Positions 17,066 through 24,914 of a stretch of DNA of 64,000 nt are shown one piece after another. Source of the stretch: Marinimicrobium sp038419845 (GTDB taxonomy: Bacteria; Pseudomonadota; Gammaproteobacteria; Pseudomonadales; Cellvibrionaceae); NCBI RefSeq assembly GCF_038419845.1, contig NZ_JBCAQT010000018.1, positions 1 to 64,000 on the forward strand. The letters run 5' to 3'. The number at the start of each line of letters is the position of its first letter. The first letter of the stretch is position 1. The notes below the pieces were generated by a model that saw only the letters and a list, made by a program, of their open reading frames with translations, searched no databases and was not told where the DNA came from. The position numbers and the translations under genes were made by a program.

Positions 17066-19357
17066 TCACGCCAGGGCGTTGAGCTTGACGACGTTGCCGT
17101 CAAAGGAGAAGTGGCGCCCGACAAAGCGGCTTTCAAACTGGCGCGCGGTCAGGGGCTTGGAAAACAGAAAACCCTGACCCTGATCACAACCTTCCTCGCA
17201 CAGCCATTCGGACTGGGCGGGCTTTTCGACTCCTTCGGCCACCACTTCCAGCTGCATGTTGTGCGCCAGGCCGATGATCGATTTGGCGATGGCGGCGTCG
17301 TTGGGGTCGGTCTGGATGTCTTTGATAAAACTGCTGTCGATTTTCAGCTTCTGGATCGGGAAGCGCTTCAGGTAAGCCAGCGAGGAATAGCCGGTGCCGA
17401 AATCATCGATGGCCAGAAACAGTCCCATCTGGTTCAGCTGTTTGAGCTGATTGATGGTTTCACCGGCGTGCTCCATGGCGCAGCTTTCGGTAATTTCCAG
17501 CTCGAGGTACTCGGCGTGCAGGCCGGTCTCCTTGAGGATGGTTTCCACCTTGTCCGGGAAGTTGTGCTGGCGAAATTGTCTCGGTGACAGATTGACCGCC
17601 ATTCGGCCCACATTTTTACCTGAGTCCAGCCAGCGTTTCTGTTGTTCGCAGGCTTCGCGCAATACCCACTCACCGATGGGCGCGATCAGCCCGGTTTCCT
17701 CGGCCAGGGGTATGAAATGGGCGGGGGAGACCAGGCCGCGCTCGGGGTGCTGCCAGCGTACCAGCGCCTCCACGCCCATCAGCTGCCCGGTGCGCAGGTC
17801 CACTTGCGGCTGGTAGTGCAGAATCAACTGATTCTGTTCCACGGCCCGGCGCAGGTCGTTTTCCAGCAGCAGATAATTGACCGCCGTCGCGCTCATGCCC
17901 TTGGCGTAGAACTGGCAGTTGTTCTTGCCCGCCTCTTTGGCCTTGTACATGGCAATGTCGGCGTTTTTGAGCAGCTCGTCGGTATCGGTACCATCGTCCG
18001 GGTAGACGCTGACCCCGATGCTGACGGTGGTGGTGATCTCGTGGCCGGCGATCTCCAGCGGGCGCGCCAGGGTCACCAGCAGCTTGTTGGCGATAAACAC
18101 CACATCTTCCATGTCGTGCACGCCTTCCAGTACCACCACGAACTCATCGCCGCCCAGGCGGGCGACGGTGTCCATGTCGCGCACCCCTTCGTTCAGGCGC
18201 ATGGCGATGGCCTTGAGCAGCAGGTCACCCGAGTCGTGCCCGAGGCTGTCATTGATGTTCTTGAAGCGGTCGATATCCAGCAGCATCAGCGCCAGTTTGC
18301 TGTTGCCGCGCTGCGCCCGGGCCAGCCCGTGATAAATGCGGTCGTAGAACAGTGAGCGGTTGGGCAGGGCGGTGAGCGAGTCGTGAAACGCCATGTAGTT
18401 CAGACGCGACTGCTGCTCGCGCAGGGCGTTTTCCGCCAGCTTGCGTTCGGAGATGTCGGTGCAGATGGTACACACCCCGAAGACGTTGCCATCGGGGTTG
18501 CGCAGCGGGAATTTCACCATCAGGTAGGTGTGCAGGCTGCCGTCCTTGTGCATCAATTCCAGTTCGGTCTCGAACGTCTGCTGTTTGTCCTTGGTGGCCA
18601 GATCGATGTCCCAGAGCGCCTGGGCCGTCTCCCTGGGGTAAACGTCAAAGACGTTCTTGCCCACAAAGCCCCGCTCGTCGATGTTCTCCAGCAGTTTGTA
18701 GTGATCGCTGGCGAGCACCACATTGCCATCCAGATCTTTGACGGAAATCAGCGCGGGCGAGTGGTGCAGAATGGCATGCAGATAGGTTTCGCTCGCCCAG
18801 AGTGCCTGTTCCGCCAGCTGGTAGCGATCGGTCTGTTCATCGTGGCGCCACATTTCGATGATCTGGCGGGCCAGGAGTCCGCTGAACGCCCAGACCGTCT
18901 CCAGCTCCTGCACACTCTGCTCCAGGGCGGGCAGGTCGTCCCGGCTTTCCAGGTAGAAGGCGGCGATGGGCTTGTCGTGTTCGAGGATCGGGTAAAGGTA
19001 GGCGGAGCGTGTACCCTTGGGGGTGATGTCGTGGCCGAGGCGGATAATGGCGCTGTGGTCCAGAGCCAGTGTTTTCCCCTCCTTGAAAACGCGCTCAATC
19101 TGATTGTGGGGGAAGCGTTTGAGTTTGATCAGGGCGGTGGCGAGAGTATCGATCTGCGGCTGGTGCTGGCTGCCTTCCCAGGCGACGGATTCCACGAAGA
19201 GTCGTCGATCCCTCTCTACAATCAGAGCCACTCGGCTTACCGCAGGCTTGGCTTTCACCATTTTCACCAGGCGCTCGGCAATTTGCTTATGGTTCAGGTC
19301 GGTGAACAGTCGCTGAAATCGCTTGATCAGTTCAACCGCCGTCAGTTTTGTATGCAT
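17066..19357 (-). CDS. GAF-PAS-GGDEF-EAL cyclic-di-GMP signalling protein
   Basis: A 763-residue soluble sensor of the cyclic-di-GMP network. In order: a GAF-like domain (about residues 20-165), a PAS domain (190-305, with a PAC end TDISERKLAENAL), a GGDEF domain with intact RLGGDEF at 400-406, and an EAL domain with GVEALVRWQHP at 528-538 and ITESCAMEH, IDDFGTGYSS and EGVE later. No transmembrane segment is evident. Both catalytic signatures are intact, so it could make or degrade c-di-GMP, and which activity dominates cannot be read from sequence. It converges with the rimK operon, with 35 bp between stop codons. Confidence 0.93.
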   Translation of the reverse strand: MHTKLTAVELIKRFQRLFTDLNHKQIAERLVKMVKAKPAVSRVALIVERDRRLFVESVAWEGSQHQPQIDTLATALIKLKRFPHNQIERVFKEGKTLALDHSAIIRLGHDITPKGTRSAYLYPILEHDKPIAAFYLESRDDLPALEQSVQELETVWAFSGLLARQIIEMWRHDEQTDRYQLAEQALWASETYLHAILHHSPALISVKDLDGNVVLASDHYKLLENIDERGFVGKNVFDVYPRETAQALWDIDLATKDKQQTFETELELMHKDGSLHTYLMVKFPLRNPDGNVFGVCTICTDISERKLAENALREQQSRLNYMAFHDSLTALPNRSLFYDRIYHGLARAQRGNSKLALMLLDIDRFKNINDSLGHDSGDLLLKAIAMRLNEGVRDMDTVARLGGDEFVVVLEGVHDMEDVVFIANKLLVTLARPLEIAGHEITTTVSIGVSVYPDDGTDTDELLKNADIAMYKAKEAGKNNCQFYAKGMSATAVNYLLLENDLRRAVEQNQLILHYQPQVDLRTGQLMGVEALVRWQHPERGLVSPAHFIPLAEETGLIAPIGEWVLREACEQQKRWLDSGKNVGRMAVNLSPRQFRQHNFPDKVETILKETGLHAEYLELEITESCAMEHAGETINQLKQLNQMGLFLAIDDFGTGYSSLAYLKRFPIQKLKIDSSFIKDIQTDPNDAAIAKSIIGLAHNMQLEVVAEGVEKPAQSEWLCEEGCDQGQGFLFSKPLTARQFESRFVGRHFSFDGNVVKLNALA

Positions 19358-19791
19358 AGTCGCCCAGTATGGGTGGTCAATAAATGGCTAACAACAAACT
19401 CGGTCATCGGTCGCACTTCGGGCCGATGTTTCCGGTTTAAGCTCCTTGTATGAGGCGCTCTATCCTCCTGAGGCTGACCTGACATTTTCCGATGTTGCTT
19501 TTAGTGCCAACCCAGCGCCAATTTATTAAAATCCGGCCGAATACGCAAGGCTTGAATGAAACTCTGTGGTCGATGATCGTTCGCGACCGGGTTTCCCAGA
19601 GTGCGCCAGGTCGCCGGTGCCAGCGATCTTTGGCGATCATTTAACCTGCGTTCCCTTCTCTGTTCCCATCTCCTGTTCTTATAGTGACCTATACGAGCTG
19701 GTGCTAAATTTATTATCTTTTTGCATAAGGCCCATCATAAGCCCGGGTTGGCGCAAGAATCAAGACCCTATGGCATACAAGTTTCCCTCCG
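19358..19791. other. Intergenic region upstream of the GGDEF-EAL gene
   Basis: These 434 bases lie between the end of hisC and the start of the GGDEF-EAL gene, both on the minus strand. They are more AT-rich than the flanking genes, particularly 19640-19740. I see no gene, no strong terminator and no clear repeat. The GGDEF-EAL promoter should be here. Confidence 0.5.
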
Positions 19792-20853
19792 CTAGGGGAG
19801 CAGCTCCTTCAGTGTCTCGATCAGCTGCGACATCTCGCTCTCGCTCCCGATGCTGATACGCAGGTATTCGACGATTCGCGGTTTATCGAAATGGCGGACC
19901 AGAATGCGCCGTTCGCGCAACTGAAGCGCCAGGTCGGCGGCCTTTGCGCTGGTCGGTGGCCGGGCGAAGAGGAAGTTGGCCGCTGAGGGAATCACCTCAA
20001 AGCCCATGTCGGTCAACTGCTCGCGGGTCCACTCGCGGGTCTGGATGACCTTTTCCCGGCACTGCTCGAAATAGGCCCGATCTTCGATCGCCACGCAGGC
20101 GGCCGCCTCGGCCAGACGGTCGACGGGGTAGGAGTTGAACGAGTTTTTGACCCGCTCGAGCCCCTCGACCAGTTCCGCCGAACCCAGAGCGAACCCCAGA
20201 CGAAGCCCGGCCAGGGAGCGGGATTTGGACAGGGTCTGCGTCACCAGGAGGTTGGGGTACTTGTCCACCAGGGCCGCCGCGCTGTCAGCGCCGAAGTCGA
20301 CGTAGGCCTCATCAATCAACACCACGCTGTCGGTGTTGGTTTTCAGCAGCGCTTCGATGTCTTCCAGCGGCAGCGCCCGGCCGGTGGGTGCATTGGGGTT
20401 GGGGAAGATGATGCCGCCGTTGTCCCGCCGGTAGTCATTGAGGTCGATGCGCAGGTCCTCGGTCAGCGGCAGGCGCTCGGCCTCAATGCCCAGAAGCTGG
20501 CAGTAAACGGGGTAGAAGCTGTAGCTGATCTCGGGGTAGAGCAGGGCTTTGTTCTGCTTGAAAAAGGCCATGAAGGCAAAGGCGAGCACTTCGTCCGAGC
20601 CGTTGCCCACAAACACCTGTTCGGGCCGCAGTCCGTAGTAGTCGGCAATCGCGCTTTTGAGCCGACTGGAGTTGGGGTCGGGGTAGAGCCGCAGCTGGTC
20701 GACGGCCTCGGCGGTCAGCACTTCCCGCACTCTGGGCGAGGGCGGGTAGGGGCTTTCGTTGGTGTTGAGCTTGATCAGGCCCTCAATTTTGGGCTGCTCG
20801 CCGGGGACGTAGGGGGTCAGTTGGCGGACCAGTTCACTCCAGTAGCGTGACAT
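19792..20853 (-). CDS. hisC: Histidinol-phosphate aminotransferase HisC
   Basis: A 353-residue fold-type I PLP enzyme converting imidazole-acetol phosphate and glutamate to histidinol phosphate. The N-terminal GLIKLNTNESPYPPSP, the phosphate-site GNGSDEVL, PNPNAPTGRAL, DEAYVDFG and the PLP lysine K210 in TLSKSRSLAGLRLG are all present. A C-terminal RISIG with the substrate arginine also fits. It stands alone, not in a his operon. The paralogue family also includes aromatic aminotransferases, but the length and N-terminus favour HisC. Confidence 0.9.
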   Translation of the reverse strand: MSRYWSELVRQLTPYVPGEQPKIEGLIKLNTNESPYPPSPRVREVLTAEAVDQLRLYPDPNSSRLKSAIADYYGLRPEQVFVGNGSDEVLAFAFMAFFKQNKALLYPEISYSFYPVYCQLLGIEAERLPLTEDLRIDLNDYRRDNGGIIFPNPNAPTGRALPLEDIEALLKTNTDSVVLIDEAYVDFGADSAAALVDKYPNLLVTQTLSKSRSLAGLRLGFALGSAELVEGLERVKNSFNSYPVDRLAEAAACVAIEDRAYFEQCREKVIQTREWTREQLTDMGFEVIPSAANFLFARPPTSAKAADLALQLRERRILVRHFDKPRIVEYLRISIGSESEMSQLIETLKELLP

Positions 20854-20962
20854 TCAAAGACCTTCTTCACGTTTACATAAAAAAACCATTATACATGACG
20901 AGGTTGTCAGTTCGCGCTTCGTGGGACAAGCAGTCGGAAAAGACGGTAGTTGTAGAACGTCC

Positions 20963-21072
20963 GGGCCGAGGAGGGGAAGCCCTTTCAAGACACGCCGTAA
21001 ATACATCCCTGTAGGCTCGACGTCGGCATCCATGCCTTCGACGGTCTTGAAAGGGCTTCCCCTCCACGGCCC
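20963..21072. repeat. Long hairpin element A (variable arms, shared core)
   Basis: Two 29-base arms (20963-20991 and 21044-21072) are inverted with a single mismatch and enclose a 52-base core (20992-21043). The core begins acgccgtaaatacat and ends with a nested hairpin around ggcatccatgcc. It matches the reverse complement of the core of element B at 46 of 52 positions, although the arm sequences of A and B are unrelated. Confidence 0.9.
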
Positions 21073-21105
21073 TCAGTGCCATGCCTAACTCACGGCGGTA
21101 TGATC

Positions 21106-21190
21106 ACGGCGGATGCGCCTTAGGCTTATCCGCCCTACGAGTACCACGGCAGTCAACGTAGGGCGGATAAGCTGTAAGCGCATCCGCCGT
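21106..21190. repeat. REP/BIME-like double hairpin, copy 1
   Basis: Two 33-base units in inverted orientation (21106-21138 and 21158-21190) each contain gtagggcggataag...gcatccgcc. Their layout resembles enterobacterial REP units paired as a BIME. A near-identical copy is at 41643-41727 and a single degenerate unit at 36511-36558. Confidence 0.85.
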
Positions 21191-21232
21191 AAAGGTGCTA
21201 GTTCCCGAAACGGTCCGTTGGCACCGCGGAGG

Positions 21233-21326
21233 CTGGGTAACCCCTTGTGAGACCGTCGAAGGCATGGATGCCGACGTCGAGCTTACATGGAAGTATTCAC
21301 AGTGTGTCTCACAAGGGGTTACCCAG
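21233..21326. repeat. Long hairpin element B (variable arms, shared core)
   Basis: Two perfect 21-base arms (21233-21253 and 21306-21326) enclose a 52-base core (21254-21305), which is the inverted counterpart of the core of element A. The arms read ctgggtaacccc outward and gtgagac inward and do not match the arms of A. Confidence 0.9.
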
Positions 21327-21368
21327 GCGTAGCACTCCGCTCGAAGTACAGTCGAAGTTAACCCTTGT

Positions 21369-21412
21369 TACCGCGTATAATCCCGCCCAAAGCTACCGCG
21401 TATAATCCCGCC
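21369..21412 (+). promoter_or_regulatory. Tandem 19-bp repeat carrying two TATAAT boxes
   Basis: The unit taccgcgtataatcccgcc occurs at 21369-21387 and again at 21394-21412, with a 25-bp period, directly upstream of the aminotransferase gene. Each copy contains a consensus -10 box (21376-21381 and 21401-21406). No good -35 was found at the usual distance, so promoter activity is a guess. Confidence 0.5.
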
Positions 21413-21439
21413 AACCACCAAACCCCAGGAGCCCCAAGC

Positions 21440-22630
21440 ATGTTCGATACTCTTCCCACCCTGCCCAACGATCCCATTCTGGGGTTGAGCGTTGCCTTTC
21501 GCGAGGACCCCAATCCGGAAAAAGTCGACCTGGGCGTGGGGGTGTATCGCAATGCCGCGGGCGAGACCCCGATCATGGCCGCAGTCAAGGCCGCTGAACA
21601 GCGCCGGTTTGAGAATGAGACCACCAAAGCCTACCTTCACCCGGCCGGTTACCCCGGTGCCAACGAAGCGGTGGAGGATCTGGTGTACGGGACGGAGCAC
21701 CCGGCCCGGGAACAACAGCGGGTGGCGACGCTTCAGACCCCGGGCGGTTGCGGTGCCCTGCGCGTGGCGGCCGAGTTGATTCAGCGGGCGAAGCCCGGCG
21801 CGCGGATCTGGGTGAGCACGCCTACCTGGGCCAACCATGTGCCGCTACTGGGCGATGCCGGCATGGAGCTGAAGGAATATCCCTACTACGATTTTGAACG
21901 TCACACTCTGGATTTTGACGCCATGCTCGCGGCCCTGGGCAAGGTTCCGGCCGGGGATCTGGTGCTGTTGCATGCCTCCTGCCACAACCCCTGCGGTGCC
22001 GATCTGAGCGACGCGCAGTGGCAGCAGGTGACCGAGCTGGCGAAGGCGCGCGGGTTTGTGCCTTTTATCGATATGGCGTATCAGGGTTTTGGCGCGGGGC
22101 TGGATGAGGATGCGTACGGGCCCCGGATCATGGCCGAGCAGCTGACCGAGGTGCTGGTGGCGGTCTCGTTTTCCAAGAACTTTGGCCTTTACCGCGAGCG
22201 GGCGGGGGCGCTGACCGTAGTAAGTGCTGACTCGTCGCGGGCTGATGCCTGTCGCAGCCAGCTGTTGAGCGTGGCGCGGGGGCTTTATTCCATGCCGCCC
22301 TCGCACGGCGCTGCCATTGTTGACCAGATATGGCATGACCGGGGGTTACGCCAGAGCTGGAATGAAGAACTGGCCGAGATGCGCGGGCGCATTCAGCAGC
22401 TGCGCCAGGCTCTGGTGGAAGCCCTGGCGAAGGCCATACCCGGCCGGGATTTCGGTTTCATCGCCCGGGAGCGGGGCATGTTCTCGTTCCTGGGGCTGAC
22501 GGAGGCGCAGGTGGCGCGACTGCGCGAGGACTTCAGCATCTACATGACCGACAACAGCCGGATCAATGTGGCCGGCCTGAACCTGGACAAGGTGGACTAT
22601 GTCAGCCGGGCGATTGCTAGTGTCCTGTAA
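21440..22630 (+). CDS. Aspartate/aromatic amino acid aminotransferase (AspC/TyrB type)
   Basis: A 396-residue PLP aminotransferase, the same length as E. coli AspC. Landmarks are MFDTLPTLPNDPILGL at the start, TQTPGG-like LQTPGGCGALRVA, ASCHNPCGADL, FIDMAYQGFG and the PLP-lysine motif VSFSKNFGLYRERAG. It should exchange amino groups between aspartate, tyrosine or phenylalanine and 2-oxoglutarate, and sequence alone does not separate AspC from TyrB preference. An AGGAG at 21427-21431 sets the ATG at 21440; the longer open frame reaches back into the repeat. Its stop codon lies inside a perfect inverted repeat shared with the convergent DUF3530 gene. Confidence 0.93.
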   Translation: MFDTLPTLPNDPILGLSVAFREDPNPEKVDLGVGVYRNAAGETPIMAAVKAAEQRRFENETTKAYLHPAGYPGANEAVEDLVYGTEHPAREQQRVATLQTPGGCGALRVAAELIQRAKPGARIWVSTPTWANHVPLLGDAGMELKEYPYYDFERHTLDFDAMLAALGKVPAGDLVLLHASCHNPCGADLSDAQWQQVTELAKARGFVPFIDMAYQGFGAGLDEDAYGPRIMAEQLTEVLVAVSFSKNFGLYRERAGALTVVSADSSRADACRSQLLSVARGLYSMPPSHGAAIVDQIWHDRGLRQSWNEELAEMRGRIQQLRQALVEALAKAIPGRDFGFIARERGMFSFLGLTEAQVARLREDFSIYMTDNSRINVAGLNLDKVDYVSRAIASVL

Positions 22631-22684
22631 CGCCCTAACTGTGGTTATCAGAGCTCTCCAAATCGTCCACAGTTAGGGCGTTAC
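22627..22684. terminator. Perfect inverted repeat between convergent genes
   Basis: An 18-base perfect inverted repeat (22627-22644 and 22667-22684, gtaacgccctaactgtgg) with a 22-base loop. The TAA of the aminotransferase gene is in one arm and the TAA of the opposite gene in the other. No T-run follows, so intrinsic termination is uncertain. It could instead block or stabilise converging transcripts. Confidence 0.6.
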
Positions 22685-23826
22685 GGCCGGTTGATTCGCC
22701 GCCGCTCCATGCCTTCGGCCTGGCGATGCATGAAGCCGTGAATGCGGCGCACCCAGAAGCTGCGTTCATCCTCCGGGTCTTCCACCCGGGGTCTGGGCAA
22801 CTGCAGGCGGTGGTAGCGCTCCAGGCGTTGGCGTGCTGACAGGTTCCGGTGCTCGCGCACCCGGTCATGCAGGCGCGACGTCGGCCCGAGAAAGACATCC
22901 AGTAACGGCATCTCGGGGATGGCAAAAACCTGCGTCAGTTGCTCGGTGCTCAGCCTGGGGCCGGGCACTGAGTTGACCAGAATCAGGGCGCGTATGGGGC
23001 CGGCGAGGGGGCTTTCGCCTGTCGAGGGTGGCTCGCCCCCGGCGCCGGCTTCGAGCTGGGGTTGCAGGTAAGCCATGACGGTTTCGGCGCTGGCATCGTC
23101 CACCAGTACCACCAGATTGCCCTGACCTTCCCGGTCGAGCCAGGTCAGTGCCGCGTCCAGACGGTTGGCAATGCGATCGGCGCGAGGGGGGAGGGGCTCC
23201 TGCGCTGGAACCTCGGGTTCCGCCTCGTCTCCGTCATTTTCCCCTTCCGCTCCGTTTTCCCCGTCGGCCCCGTTTTCCTCGTTCTCTTGCTCGTCTTCCC
23301 CGGCGCTGTCCTCTGCTGTGTCTTCTTCTCCTTCGCCTTCTCCTTCGCCTTCATCCTCGGCCGGCTCTGGCGGACGCTCCGGAACCGGCGGAGGCTCTGG
23401 CAGCGGCAGTGTCAGCGCCAGGGTGGCCCAGCCGTGGCGGGGCAGGGCCCGCCGCAGGTTGTCCAGGTGGGCCGGCCAGTGGGGCGGATCCTCAGCGCCA
23501 TAGAGAAGCAATAGCGCGCCCTTCGGCTCCGTATCGGCGGCCGGGCGAAACAGTGCCAGGGTTTCGGTCTCGGGGGCGGGCAGCGTCAGCCACCGGGCCT
23601 CTTCGGGGAAGCGCTGGGCGAGCAGCTGTTGGTTCCGTTCCCGTCGGGACCCATAGCGAGGCTCTTCATCCTCCTCCCGCTCCTCGGTGGCCGCCTCATT
23701 CACGGGCTCTTCACCCTCCTCCTGGGCGATGGCGGGGAGTGTCAGCACCAGGCCCAGCATCAGCAACAAGGGCAGCAGGCAGGCCGTCGGTCGGGGGTGG
23801 GCGAGGGTTGAACGGCGTCGATTCAT
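22681..23826 (-). CDS. DUF3530 family protein with acidic low-complexity insert
   Basis: A 381-residue exported protein (signal peptide to about residue 35, ending PAIAQ) similar to DUF3530 proteins, which have an alpha/beta-hydrolase-like fold. Supporting segments are GALLLLYGAEDPPHWP, LPRHGWATLALTLP and the later AALTWLDREGQGNLVVLVDD. The usual nucleophile-elbow GxSxG is not obvious. Residues about 155-215 are almost entirely Glu, Asp, Gly, Asn and Ala, with GEGEGEGEE repeats. This stretch interrupts the fold between two strands and is probably a disordered surface loop. Function unknown. Confidence 0.75.
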   Translation of the reverse strand: MNRRRSTLAHPRPTACLLPLLLMLGLVLTLPAIAQEEGEEPVNEAATEEREEDEEPRYGSRRERNQQLLAQRFPEEARWLTLPAPETETLALFRPAADTEPKGALLLLYGAEDPPHWPAHLDNLRRALPRHGWATLALTLPLPEPPPVPERPPEPAEDEGEGEGEGEEDTAEDSAGEDEQENEENGADGENGAEGENDGDEAEPEVPAQEPLPPRADRIANRLDAALTWLDREGQGNLVVLVDDASAETVMAYLQPQLEAGAGGEPPSTGESPLAGPIRALILVNSVPGPRLSTEQLTQVFAIPEMPLLDVFLGPTSRLHDRVREHRNLSARQRLERYHRLQLPRPRVEDPEDERSFWVRRIHGFMHRQAEGMERRRINRP

Positions 23827-23922
23827 CGTGGATGCTGCCTATCCGGGCGGAAGTTTGGGTACAATGCTCCAAAAGCACAGTGTGCCAAACGATTAACTCT
23901 ATCAACCTTAATCGGACAATCT

Positions 23923-24603
23923 ATGCATAACTTTAAGCGGGATTACAAAATAGCGCCGTCGATCCTCTCGGCCGACTTCGCCCGGCTGGGGGAGGAGGCC
24001 GATGCCGTGCTGGCGGCCGGCGGCGACATGATCCATTTTGATGTCATGGACAATCACTATGTGCCCAACCTCACCTTCGGGCCCATGGTCTGCAGCGCAT
24101 TGCGAAAGTACGGCATCACGGCGCCGATTGACGTCCATCTGATGGTGGACCCGGTGGATGATCTGATCGAGCAGTTTGCCGAGGCGGGTGCCAGCTACAT
24201 CACCTTTCACCCCGAAGCCTCGCGCCATGTGGATCGGTCACTGCAATTGATACAGAATGCCGGCTGTCGGGCCGGCCTGGTGCTCAATCCGGCGACCGGG
24301 CTGGAGCCGATCCGACACGTCATGGATCGGCTGGATATGCTGTTATTGATGTCGGTCAACCCGGGCTTTGGTGGCCAGAAGTTTATTCCGGCAACTCTGG
24401 ACAAGCTGCGCGCCGCGCGCCGGCTGATCGATGACAGTGGGTTGGATATTCGCCTGGAAGTGGACGGTGGCGTCAATCTGGAAACCCTGTCGGCCGTGGC
24501 CGAGGCGGGCGCCGACACCTTTGTGGCCGGGTCGGCCATTTTCAACGCGCCCGATTACCGGGAGGTGATCGATGCCATGCGTCAGAAGTTGGCCGAAGTG
24601 TGA
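23923..24603 (+). CDS. rpe: Ribulose-phosphate 3-epimerase
   Basis: A 226-residue TIM-barrel epimerase interconverting ribulose-5-phosphate and xylulose-5-phosphate in the pentose phosphate pathway. It has IAPSILSADFARLGEE, the metal and catalytic residues in IHFDVMDNHYVPN, DVHLMV, MSVNPGFGGQKFIP and the catalytic Asp in LEVDGGVN. Length is standard. In many gammaproteobacteria rpe is followed by gph (phosphoglycolate phosphatase) and then trpE. Here gph is absent and a terminator-like hairpin follows. Confidence 0.95.
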   Translation: MHNFKRDYKIAPSILSADFARLGEEADAVLAAGGDMIHFDVMDNHYVPNLTFGPMVCSALRKYGITAPIDVHLMVDPVDDLIEQFAEAGASYITFHPEASRHVDRSLQLIQNAGCRAGLVLNPATGLEPIRHVMDRLDMLLLMSVNPGFGGQKFIPATLDKLRAARRLIDDSGLDIRLEVDGGVNLETLSAVAEAGADTFVAGSAIFNAPDYREVIDAMRQKLAEV

Positions 24604-24914
24604 GCTTTGCCTCGTCAGCGGGCCGCGTAGCCCACTAGGGGCTGGCCCCAAGGGCCGGTTTTGAGTAAACTCGGCTCATCATGAATCGAGGAGCAGTCCG
24701 TTGATCTCGTCAGGCTTATATCAGTACACCCCCGCTGCGCTCCCCGCCCGATGGCGCCGCTGAAGTGATTGCCCGGCTCTGGCCTCTGGCCCGGGGCGGG
24801 TCTGCGTTGTGTCGGCGCCTTGGTTTCGCTTCCTTGGTGCCGCCTCCTGAAAAATACTTGATACACCGATAAGCAGACGCGCCGCTTCGCGGCCGTGATC
24901 GAAAAGGTATAGGC
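24604..24914. other. rpe-trpE intergenic region without gph
   Basis: These 311 bases hold a terminator-like hairpin just after rpe. The remainder shows no gene. I looked for a trp leader peptide and found no short reading frame with consecutive Trp codons followed by alternative hairpins. Short open frames (for example from 24681) are not convincing. Confidence 0.5.
24642..24662 (+). terminator. Putative intrinsic terminator after rpe
   Basis: A 7-bp stem (ctggccc/gggccgg, one G-T pair) with a caa loop is followed by four T residues, 39 bases after the rpe stop. Confidence 0.6.

Larger units (their letters stand above)
20854..21439. other. Repeat island between hisC and the aspartate-type aminotransferase
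   Basis: No gene is seen in these 586 bases. They contain two long hairpin elements in opposite orientation (20963-21072 and 21233-21326), a REP/BIME-like double hairpin between them (21106-21190), and a tandem 19-bp repeat carrying TATAAT next to the following gene. The components are listed separately. Confidence 0.85.

Noticed and set aside
24681..24900. Possible trp leader peptide and attenuator upstream of trpE
   Set aside because: No short frame with tandem Trp codons and no pair of alternative hairpins followed by a T-run was found.
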